From Tindallia magadiensis (GTDB lineage Bacteria; Bacillota; Clostridia; Peptostreptococcales; Tindalliaceae), in NCBI RefSeq assembly GCF_900113635.1, contig NZ_FOQA01000002.1, forward strand, positions 1-64,000: DNA of 64,000 nt, in the 5' to 3' direction. This document shows, in pieces, positions 34,746 to 41,647 of this stretch. The position numbers and the translations under genes are program-made. The notes beneath the pieces are model-generated. The model made no database searches and was not told the DNA's origin. It was given only the letters and a program-made list of their open reading frames with translations. Each line of letters opens with the position of its first letter. Within the stretch, counting starts at the first letter, position 1.

Positions 34746-36458
34746 ATGGAAACAATAAAACTAACCATTAATCAGAAGGAAATAACCGCAAGTCAGGAGG
34801 AATCCATTTTAGAAATATGTCAAAAACATCAAATATCAATTCCAACTTTATGCCATCATCCGGACTTGAGGAATGAAGGGAATTGTCGGTTGTGCGTGGT
34901 GGAAGTTGCCGGGGAAGAAAATTTAACCGCATCCTGTAATCGAAAAGCCTGTGATGGAATGGTTGTTGAAACAGAAAGTGAAAAAGTGATAGACTCAAGG
35001 AGAGCCACTTTGGAATTATTAATTGCTAACCATCCTAACGACTGTCTGACCTGCGATCGAACTTCTGGTGAGTGTCAGTTGCAGGATCTATGCTATCAAT
35101 ATGATATTTCGCGGGGAGAACAACTATTAAAGACGATAGAGCAGAAAAAAACCTTGGATTTATCCAGCCCCTCCATCGAAAGGGATCTCAACAAATGTAT
35201 TGTATGCGGAAAATGCCTTCGTGTCTGTGGAGAAACCCAGGATATTGGTATTTATCACTATCAGGAGAGAGGTTTCGATACCCTTGTCTCTACAAAAGAA
35301 AATCAGCCCTTAGCGGAAACCAAATGCATCAACTGTGGCCAATGTGTGAAAGTCTGTCCCGTAGGTGCATTGGTGGAAAAGCAGGAAATTCGGAAGGTGA
35401 TGCAAGCCATAGCCGATCCGGAAGTTCATGTAGTGGTGCAGACAGCACCGGCTGTTAAACACACCTTAGGGGAATCCTTTGGAATGAAACCGGGGACGGA
35501 TATATCGGGAAAACTGAATGCGGCCCTGAAAAAACTAGGTGTCAATCAAGTCTTTAGCACAGATTTTGCAGCCGATGTTACGATTATGGAAGAGGGAACT
35601 GAATTTATTCAGCGAGTAAAAAATGGCGGGAAATTACCGATGTTTACCTCTTGTTCTCCAGGGTGGATTCGTTATGTGGAAACGGAATATCCGCAATTTA
35701 CAGAGAATCTTTCTACCTGTAAGTCACCACAGCAAATGATGGGAGCGCTTTCGAAATCTTACTACGCTAGTTTGAAAGGCATAGATCCTAAAAAAATATT
35801 TATGGTATCGGTGATGCCCTGTACCGCAAAAAAATATGAGGCGCAACGGGATGAAATGGCGGTGGAAGGCATACAGGATGTGGATGCGGTCTTGACAACC
35901 CGGGAACTGGCTAGATGGATTAAGCTGGAAAAAATAGCATTCAAAAAGTTGAAAGACACACCTTATGATGATTTTCTTGGTGAACATACCAGTGCCGGAC
36001 GTCTTTTTGGAACAACCGGCGGCGTAATGGAAGCCGCTTTAAGAACCGTAGCCTGGACCTTAACAGAAGGGGCTTTTGACCGTCTTGATTATGAAGCGGT
36101 TCGAGGCCTGGAAAATGTTAAAGAAGCATCCTTGGAAATAGCTGGTATGGAAGTGAGGGTAGCCGTTGTTCATGGAACCGCTGCTGCGAAAAAACTGTTG
36201 CAGAAGATTGAATCTGGCGAAAAAAACTATCATTTTGTAGAGGTGATGGGATGTCCGGGGGGATGTATCAATGGAGGCGGAGCGCCTTTAAAAGACTCTA
36301 TGGAAATCGTTGAAAAGCGGATGAAAGGCATGTATCAAATGGACAAGGAGGCGGCAATCAGACGGTCTCATGAAAACCCGTTAATCATGGAAATATATCA
36401 TAATTATCTAGGTGAACCTGGTGGGCACAAAGCACATGAATTGCTGCATACCCATTAA
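34746..36458 (+). CDS. [FeFe] hydrogenase catalytic subunit
   Basis: A 570-residue group-A-type hydrogenase. It has an N-terminal [2Fe-2S] domain (TLCHH and NCRLC, about residues 32-50), a His-type [4Fe-4S] site (HPNDCLTCDR near 92), two [4Fe-4S] sites (NKCIVCGKCLRVCG near 143 and TKCINCGQCVKVCP near 193), then the H-cluster domain. L1 reads TSCSPGW (about 300), L2 MPCTAKKYE (about 356), L3 MGCPGGCINGGGAP (about 501), with FGTTGGVMEA between. L1 has one Cys and one Ser where the best-studied enzymes have two adjacent cysteines. It makes or consumes H2 with ferredoxin in the cytosol. The maturases HydE, HydF and HydG are not in this window. AGGGGGAACG precedes the ATG. Confidence 0.9.
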   Translation: METIKLTINQKEITASQEESILEICQKHQISIPTLCHHPDLRNEGNCRLCVVEVAGEENLTASCNRKACDGMVVETESEKVIDSRRATLELLIANHPNDCLTCDRTSGECQLQDLCYQYDISRGEQLLKTIEQKKTLDLSSPSIERDLNKCIVCGKCLRVCGETQDIGIYHYQERGFDTLVSTKENQPLAETKCINCGQCVKVCPVGALVEKQEIRKVMQAIADPEVHVVVQTAPAVKHTLGESFGMKPGTDISGKLNAALKKLGVNQVFSTDFAADVTIMEEGTEFIQRVKNGGKLPMFTSCSPGWIRYVETEYPQFTENLSTCKSPQQMMGALSKSYYASLKGIDPKKIFMVSVMPCTAKKYEAQRDEMAVEGIQDVDAVLTTRELARWIKLEKIAFKKLKDTPYDDFLGEHTSAGRLFGTTGGVMEAALRTVAWTLTEGAFDRLDYEAVRGLENVKEASLEIAGMEVRVAVVHGTAAAKKLLQKIESGEKNYHFVEVMGCPGGCINGGGAPLKDSMEIVEKRMKGMYQMDKEAAIRRSHENPLIMEIYHNYLGEPGGHKAHELLHTH

Positions 36459-36526
36459 AAACGGAATAGAAAAAGCTGATTCTTTGGGCTTATTCGCTGA
36501 AAAAAAAGAAAAGAAGGAGTGGGACA

Positions 36527-37039
36527 ATGTCTACGATGACAGAACGAAGATTAGAAACAGCTTTACTGGCTAAAACAGCTGTATTGCTTGCCTTAACCCT
36601 TATATTTCAAATTGGACTTTCGTCCTTTGCTCAACCGGTGGTAGGCCCTTTGGTCAATATGACACTAATCCTTTCGGTATTATTGGTAAGTCCCGGAGCG
36701 GCCATTACCATTGGTTGCATCACACCTTTAGCCGCTTACTTACTGGGCATTATGCCCTTATTTCCTTTATTGCCGGTGGTAATGTGTGGAAATATAACGA
36801 TGGTCTTGCTCTTTCGGGGACTGTACCCACACCATCAGTGGCTGGCTGTGCTGTCTGCTAGTGTTGGAAAGTTTTTTATGATGGCTGTATTGATTCGATT
36901 AATGGCCTTTACCTTTTTTCCTGGTATTCCAACACCTTTGATTGCTGCTTTTTCCATGCCCCAGTTTTATACAGCAATGATTGGTGGTAGTATGGCATTG
37001 GTGGTTTATCGGTACCTGCCTCAAAATATCAAAAACTGA
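36527..37039 (+). CDS. S-component-like membrane protein of the hydrogenase operon
   Basis: A 170-residue protein with five or six hydrophobic segments, resembling ECF-transporter S components or related small membrane proteins found beside [FeFe] hydrogenases (PLVNMTLILSVLLVSPGAAITIG at about residues 42-64, broken by one turn). No ECF ATPase is encoded nearby. It is probably the third gene of the sigma-54-dependent operon, 68 bp after the hydrogenase and with AAGGAG before its ATG. Its cargo, or whether it transports at all, is unknown. Confidence 0.6.
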   Translation: MSTMTERRLETALLAKTAVLLALTLIFQIGLSSFAQPVVGPLVNMTLILSVLLVSPGAAITIGCITPLAAYLLGIMPLFPLLPVVMCGNITMVLLFRGLYPHHQWLAVLSASVGKFFMMAVLIRLMAFTFFPGIPTPLIAAFSMPQFYTAMIGGSMALVVYRYLPQNIKN

Positions 37040-37054
37040 AAAAAGCAACTGAGC

Positions 37055-37082
37055 GCCTGCTATCCTTGGGTAGCGGGCTTTT
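37055..37082 (+). terminator. terminator of the hydrogenase operon
   Basis: GCCTGCTA pairs with TAGCGGGC (one G-U pair) around an 8-base loop, followed by TTTTC. Confidence 0.7.
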
Positions 37083-37103
37083 CTTGCAGGCAAGGAAACA
37101 ACA

Positions 37104-37147
37104 CGAGTGCCCTGTGGGTACGAGTGCCCTGTGGGTACGAGTGACCC
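37104..37147. repeat. 17-bp tandem repeat, two perfect copies and a third partial one
   Basis: CGAGTGCCCTGTGGGTA occurs at 37104-37120 and again at 37121-37137, and a third copy starts CGAGTGACCC at 37138. It lies between the hydrogenase terminator and the sensor-activator gene. Its inner ACCC and GGGT segments can pair. I see no promoter that is clear enough to call in 37040-37355. Confidence 0.7.
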
Positions 37148-37355
37148 AAAGAGGGTATGCACACCATAAGCTGTGCTTATCTTTGGATGGTGAGTTTTTT
37201 TGAAGGCAATGATCCATTATTAATCATCTATTATCAATTAAAATAGAAGCGAAGCGTCTTTGTTTCCGATGGGATTAAAAAAATTGTGGTGAAAATTGTG
37301 GTAAAATAGAAAGAACAAGCTTTTCTAGAAGATAGGTTGTACCGGAGGTGTTTGC

Positions 37356-39602
37356 ATGCCGATTGTTTCTGACGTAAAAACAACTTGCAAAAAATGCTAT
37401 TCCTGTGTCCGAGGATGCCCTGTGAATGCCATACGCTTTGAGGAAGATCAGGCGGAGTTGATAAAAGAAGAATGTGTTCAATGTGGGTTTTGTGTCAATG
37501 TCTGTTCTCAGAAAAATAAAGTTATCCGATCAGATAGGAAAGCGGTTGAAAAATCTTTGAGGAATCGAAGAAATATTACCATTGCCATCTTAGCGCCATC
37601 TGTAGTAGCCGCTTTTGATGAAGAGCCGAATCGACTGGTAGGAGCATTGAAAAAAATAGGTTTTGATAAGGTGTATGAAGTAGCACAAGGGGCGTCGATG
37701 GTAGCGAGAGAGTATGCGAAACTCTATGGGGAGCCCATCCAAAAGCCGATACTCACTTCTCCCTGTCCGGTCATTGTCAATATGGTGGAACGCCATTACC
37801 CATCATTGATTCACCATTTAGCTCCCATTGTTTCACCGATGATTGCAATTGCGGATTATATTAAGAAACAACAAAAAGTAAGTTCAGATATTGTCTTTTT
37901 TGGGCCTTGTGTTGCGAAAAAAACAGAAATTGATAAAGAATACGCCAAAAATACGGTGGACTATGTCCTCTTATTTTCGGAATTGAAAGCGATGTTTGCT
38001 GAAAATGAGATATACCCGGGAAAAGTAAGACCGGCTGCTTTTAATCACTTTTACGAAGAATGCCGTGGGCAAGTTTTTCCTGTGGCAGGAGGGTTATTAA
38101 AGGCGGCTGAGATCAGCACGGATATACTGAATAATAAAATCACGGTGGTAGAAGGCAAAAAAGAGGTGCTGGAAACCTTTCGAGCTATTGAAGAAGGTAA
38201 GCTGGAACCAATGCTGATTGATATTCTTTACTGCAAAGGATGTATAGACGGGCCGGATTTTTTTCACGATAACAGCTCTCTTCAATACCGAAAAAGAAAA
38301 GTCATTGAATTTGCAAATGAAAGCATCGCCAAAAGAGCCGGCGATCCAGAGAAACCGGTAAAAAAGAATAAAGTTCAAATTTCCAGAAGGGTGTACTATA
38401 AAACCCTTCAACAACAACGAACCATCCCAAGTGAAGAAGAAATACGAGACATACTGGCGAAAAGCCAGAAGTATAGCAAAGAAGATGAGTTGAACTGTGA
38501 AGCCTGTGGTTATGAAACCTGTCGTGAAAAAGCGATTGCTGTCTATCAGGGAATCGCAGAACTTCAGATGTGTTTGCCTTATTTGTTAGGTCAAAAGGAA
38601 AATGAAGTGTATTACTATAAAAAAAGAGTGGAAAACTTTATGGAAAGCGTTAAGGAGATTGACGATCGGATCATAGGGCATTCGGATGCGATCAGAGCCA
38701 TTAAAAATTTTATTGTCAATGCGTCCAAAACAAATTCCAATGTTTTGCTGTTAGGAGAAAGTGGAACGGGAAAAACCTATATTGCCAATAATATTCACCT
38801 CTGTGGAGAACGACGCAATGAAGCATTTGTTCATATTAACTGTAGTGCAATTCCGAAAGAGTTGATTGAAGCGGAACTCTTCGGTTATGAGGAAGGTGCC
38901 TTTACAGGAGCCAGAAAAGGTGGCAGTCCGGGTAAATTTCAGCAGGCAGACCGAGGAACCATTTTTCTCGATGAAATTGCTGATATGAGTCCTGCCATGC
39001 AGGCCAAACTACTGCAGGTTATTCAGGATAAAGAAGTACAACGGGTAGGTGGACAGCAAACCATTCCTTTGGATGTCAAAATTATTACGGCAACGAACAA
39101 AGATTTGCAGGAAGAAATTAAGAAAGGAAATTTTCGGGAGGATTTATACCATCGCATCAATGTCCTGACGTTTACGGTACCTTCTTTAAGAGAAAGACCG
39201 GAAGACATTCCTTTATTAGTAGAGTATTTGATGGATAAGCTGACGAAAAAGTACCAATTACCGCTTAAGACCGTTAGCAAAGAAGCAATGAAAGTATTAT
39301 GCGAATATAAATGGCCTGGTAACGTCCGGGAACTGGAGAATCTATTGGAAAGGCTGCTCAACATGGTAGAAGGAAGTCAGATTAGAGAAAAACATGTGCC
39401 GCTGCACTTATGGAAAAATGAAAACATTAATCCTTTGGCTAATGAAGTGCAGCCTTTGGAGAGTTTGTTGGAAAAAGTAGAAAAGGAAACCATTCTCAAT
39501 GCTTTGAAGAGCACTAATAATAATCGAACAAAAGCAGCCAATCTATTGAGAGTATCACGATCTAATTTTTATGAGAAACTTAAGAAATATGGAATCGATT
39601 AA
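37356..39602 (+). CDS. sigma-54 activator with hydrogenase-like sensor domain
   Basis: A 748-residue fusion. Two ferredoxin-type [4Fe-4S] motifs open it (CKKCYSCVRGCP at 11-22 and ECVQCGFCVNVC near 40). A hydrogenase-large-subunit-like domain follows (about 70-350) with L1-, L2- and L3-like motifs that read TSPCPVI (about 134), GPCVAKK (about 182) and LYCKGCIDGP (about 290). A further Cys motif, NCEACGYETC, stands near 380. The AAA+ domain has Walker A GESGTGKT (about 466), the sigma-54 contact loop GAFTGA (about 513) and a C-terminal Fis-type HTH (NNRTKAANLLRVSRSNFYEKL). L3 is one residue shorter than in catalytic enzymes (CxxC rather than CxxxC), so it is probably a Fe-S redox or H2 sensor, not an enzyme. 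It lies next to a sigma-54-driven hydrogenase operon, its likely target. Confidence 0.88.
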   Translation: MPIVSDVKTTCKKCYSCVRGCPVNAIRFEEDQAELIKEECVQCGFCVNVCSQKNKVIRSDRKAVEKSLRNRRNITIAILAPSVVAAFDEEPNRLVGALKKIGFDKVYEVAQGASMVAREYAKLYGEPIQKPILTSPCPVIVNMVERHYPSLIHHLAPIVSPMIAIADYIKKQQKVSSDIVFFGPCVAKKTEIDKEYAKNTVDYVLLFSELKAMFAENEIYPGKVRPAAFNHFYEECRGQVFPVAGGLLKAAEISTDILNNKITVVEGKKEVLETFRAIEEGKLEPMLIDILYCKGCIDGPDFFHDNSSLQYRKRKVIEFANESIAKRAGDPEKPVKKNKVQISRRVYYKTLQQQRTIPSEEEIRDILAKSQKYSKEDELNCEACGYETCREKAIAVYQGIAELQMCLPYLLGQKENEVYYYKKRVENFMESVKEIDDRIIGHSDAIRAIKNFIVNASKTNSNVLLLGESGTGKTYIANNIHLCGERRNEAFVHINCSAIPKELIEAELFGYEEGAFTGARKGGSPGKFQQADRGTIFLDEIADMSPAMQAKLLQVIQDKEVQRVGGQQTIPLDVKIITATNKDLQEEIKKGNFREDLYHRINVLTFTVPSLRERPEDIPLLVEYLMDKLTKKYQLPLKTVSKEAMKVLCEYKWPGNVRELENLLERLLNMVEGSQIREKHVPLHLWKNENINPLANEVQPLESLLEKVEKETILNALKSTNNNRTKAANLLRVSRSNFYEKLKKYGID

Positions 39603-39677
39603 TCAGCCTAAGATAGTTCTGAGACTCATCACCTCAGGCACCTCTTTCAAAAACAAAGAAACTGGTAAAAGGCTGGC

Positions 39678-39706
39678 TTGACGATGGGTCTGCTTCATGA
39701 TAAGAT
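39678..39706 (+). promoter_or_regulatory. promoter of the cobalamin riboswitch transcript
   Basis: TTGACG (39678-39683), 17 bp, TAAGAT (39701-39706), with transcription expected near 39713, eleven bases before the aptamer P1 helix. Confidence 0.7.
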
Positions 39707-39723
39707 GAGGATAATTAAATAGT

Positions 39724-39928
39724 ACTTATATGGTGACCATTTTTTCAAATGGTTGAAAAGGGAAGAGAGGTGTAATTCCTCCGCGGTCCCGCCACTGTAA
39801 TGCTGAGTCTCTGTAAATACCACTGTTGTCACAGGCAATGGGAAGGATACAGAAGACGGAGAAGCAGAGCCAGGAGACCTGCCATGTAAGACTCCGAAGT
39901 TCCTACGGGAGATAGGAAGGGGATAAGT
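39724..39928 (+). ncRNA. cobalamin (AdoCbl) riboswitch aptamer, with no gene before its terminator
   Basis: The core consensus segments appear in order: GGTTGAAAAGGGAA (39751), GGTGTAATTCCTCCGCGG (39769), CCCGCCACTGTAA (39788), and GCCAGGAGACCTGCC (about 39869-39883). P1 closes with ACTTAT (39724) pairing ATAAGT (39923). Instead of a coding sequence, an intrinsic terminator follows at 39986 and then a separate promoter for eutS. It therefore gives a short RNA, like EutX/Rli55, which in other Firmicutes couples B12 to EutV-controlled ethanolamine genes. Confidence 0.92.
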
Positions 39929-39985
39929 GATATGTGAAACAAACAAGTTGTTGTGTTTTGTTTGTGATGGTGAAATTAATTACTT

Positions 39986-40017
39986 AAATCTCTTCAGTGG
40001 GGCTGGAGAGATTTTTT
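39986..40017 (+). terminator. terminator downstream of the cobalamin riboswitch
   Basis: AAATCTCTTCAG (39986-39997) pairs over 12 bp with CTGGAGAGATTT (40003-40014) around TGGGG and is followed by Ts to 40017. It is the probable expression platform, but I do not see a clear antiterminator. Read-through would continue into the ANTAR leader before eutS. Nothing else is recognisable from 40018 to 40136. Confidence 0.8.
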
Positions 40018-40136
40018 ATGTTCATATGTTCAATCGTTTAGGTTCCAAAGCAGGGAAAGAAGTTATGTATCAATGCGGCTAAACAGCCGATGGATGCGTT
40101 ATCTGATCAATTTTTTCGAGAAATCAAAAAAATTGG

Positions 40137-40165
40137 TTGAATAATGCTTTTTGTCGTGCTATAAT
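40137..40165 (+). promoter_or_regulatory. eutS operon promoter
   Basis: TTGAAT (40137-40142), 17 bp, TATAAT (40160-40165), with an extended -10 TG at 40157. The predicted RNA starts a few bases before the first hairpin of the antiterminator. Confidence 0.85.
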
Positions 40166-40173
40166 CAAAAACA

Positions 40174-40255
40174 GTACAACGGCGTACGAACATAATAAGC
40201 GATGAAGCTTGTAGTTTCCTTTTTCGTTACAAAGGGAGGACTGCGAGCTTTTTTA
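40174..40255 (+). promoter_or_regulatory. EutV (ANTAR) antiterminator overlapping a terminator, before eutS
   Basis: Hairpin 1 is GTAC-AACGGC-GTAC (40174-40187), with A at loop position 1 and G at position 4. Hairpin 2 is AAGC-GATGAA-GCTT (40197-40210), where G replaces the usual A at position 1 but G4 is kept. The terminator starts inside hairpin 2 (AAGCTTGTAGTTTCC, 40205) and pairs with GGAGGACTGCGAGCTT before the Ts at 40251. Binding of phosphorylated EutV would favour hairpin 2 and prevent termination. Confidence 0.85.
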
Positions 40256-40272
40256 GTGTAGGGGGCGTCGTT

Positions 40273-40620
40273 ATGCAGGATGAAAAGCAAAGAATGGTAC
40301 AGGAATATGTGCCTGGCAAACAAGTGACATTAGCTCACTTAATTGCAAATCCAAGAGAAGATGTATGTCAGAAACTGGGTTTAGTGGAAAGCGAGACAGG
40401 TGCCGTGGGAATCCTGACGATTACACCGAGTGAGGGGGCGATCATTGCTGGTGATGTAGCTACCAAAGCGTCTGATGTACGCATAGGGTTTTTAGATCGA
40501 TTTAGCGGATCCCTAGTGTTAGTGGGCGACGTAGGAAGCGTGGAAGAAGCGATTCAGGAGGTACTTCACATGTTGGGGCAAGTACTTCACTTCACAACCA
40601 CCGTAATGACTCGCTCATGA
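40273..40620 (+). CDS. eutS: microcompartment shell protein EutS
   Basis: A 115-residue EutS-type shell protein with a circularly permuted BMC fold. It has an N-terminal strand ([18 protein letters not shown]) and the domain core [21 protein letters not shown] (about residues 47-67, split at its turn). EutS forms a bent hexamer that may shape the icosahedral shell edges. It is the first gene after the antiterminator, as in other Firmicute eut loci. The next gene, eutP, overlaps it by 4 bp (ATGA). Confidence 0.93.
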   Translation: MQDEKQRMVQEYVPGKQVTLAHLIANPREDVCQKLGLVESETGAVGILTITPSEGAIIAGDVATKASDVRIGFLDRFSGSLVLVGDVGSVEEAIQEVLHMLGQVLHFTTTVMTRS

Positions 40621-41039
40621 AAAAATCAATGATACTAGTGGGAACTCAGGGATCAGGCAAAACCACTTTGATTCAACGACTTTCCAATGACGAAATGGTG
40701 TATCGAAAAACCCAAGCTGTAGAATATCACCCAAAAATCATCGACACTCCAGGTGAATACCTGGAAAATCCACGATATTATCATGCCATTGTTACCTTAT
40801 CTTTCGATGCGAAAATAGTAGCTTTCGTGCATGATAGTACCTCCAGAGATAACTACTTTCCGCCGCAGTTTGCCAGCATGTTTAATCAATCAGTAGTGGG
40901 AATTATCACCAAGACGGATCATCCAGAAGCAGATGTAGTTCGCTCTGAAGGTTGGCTGAGAAAAGCAGGAGTAACCATTATTTATCAGGTAAGTGCCTAT
41001 TCCGGTGCAGGGATAGGGCAGGTTGCCGAGATCCTTTAA
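40617..41039 (+). CDS. eutP: ethanolamine utilisation protein EutP
   Basis: A 140-residue P-loop protein of the EutP/PduV family, with Walker A GTQGSGKT (about residues 9-16), the DTPGEY motif (about 42-47) and ITKTDHP (about 98-104), the guanine-recognition loop of GTPase-like folds. Salmonella EutP has been reported to have acetate kinase activity and to associate with the shell. That would make it able to convert the acetyl-phosphate from the PduL-type enzyme to acetate and ATP, and no ack gene lies in this locus. Translationally coupled to eutS. Confidence 0.88.
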   Translation: MKKSMILVGTQGSGKTTLIQRLSNDEMVYRKTQAVEYHPKIIDTPGEYLENPRYYHAIVTLSFDAKIVAFVHDSTSRDNYFPPQFASMFNQSVVGIITKTDHPEADVVRSEGWLRKAGVTIIYQVSAYSGAGIGQVAEIL

Positions 41040-41069
41040 AAACAATCACCCAACAAATCGGAGGTTAAT

Positions 41070-41645
41070 ATGAGTAAGAGGATAGTCATTGCTGACGATG
41101 AACCGATTACAAGAATGGATGTAGCAGAAATGCTGCAAGAAGCAGGCTACGATGTGGTAGGCAAAGCTTCGGATGGATTTGATGCTGTGGAAATATGTAA
41201 AAAACAAAGACCAGATCTGGCGATTCTGGATGTGAAAATGCCTCTTCTGGATGGGATTACCGCAGCGAAAAAAATAACGCAGGAAAATTTAGCAGGAGCT
41301 GTATTGTTATTGACTGCTTACAGCAGCGAATCCTTTATAGAAAAGGCCAAGCAGGCGGGAGTCTTGTCCTATGTTGTAAAGCCAGTGACAAAAGAATCTC
41401 TCTTACCGGCAGCAGAAATTGCCATGCATAGAGGAAGAGAAATTGAAAACATTAAGAAAGCTCATGAAAAGACGGCTAGACGTTTGGAGTCAAGAGTAAT
41501 GGTGGATCGAGCAAAAAGTGCCTTAATGTCACAAAATGAGATGACAGAAGAAGCCGCCTATAATTATATTCGAAAAATGAGCATGGACAAACGTTGCAGT
41601 ATGCAAGAAATAGCGAGTACTATTTTAATGAGCATAGAAGGATGA
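41070..41645 (+). CDS. eutV: ANTAR response regulator EutV
   Basis: A 191-residue response regulator: a receiver domain with the phospho-acceptor in LAILDVKMPLLDG (Asp near residue 54) and the acidic pair DDEP near residue 10, and a C-terminal ANTAR RNA-binding domain (about 135-187, with YNYIRKMSMDKRCSMQEIASTIL cut as helix 2 and helix 3). EutV binds two-hairpin RNA motifs and stops transcription termination. Two such motifs occur in this locus, at 40174 and 43074. Its partner kinase EutW is the next gene. Confidence 0.93.
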   Translation: MSKRIVIADDEPITRMDVAEMLQEAGYDVVGKASDGFDAVEICKKQRPDLAILDVKMPLLDGITAAKKITQENLAGAVLLLTAYSSESFIEKAKQAGVLSYVVKPVTKESLLPAAEIAMHRGREIENIKKAHEKTARRLESRVMVDRAKSALMSQNEMTEEAAYNYIRKMSMDKRCSMQEIASTILMSIEG

Positions 41646-41647
41646 AT

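Noticed and set aside
39930..39985. Hairpin CAAACAA/TTGTTTG after the riboswitch as a EutV trap
   Set aside because: The loop has 11 bases and lacks the six-base A1-G4 form, and no second hairpin with the right spacing is there.
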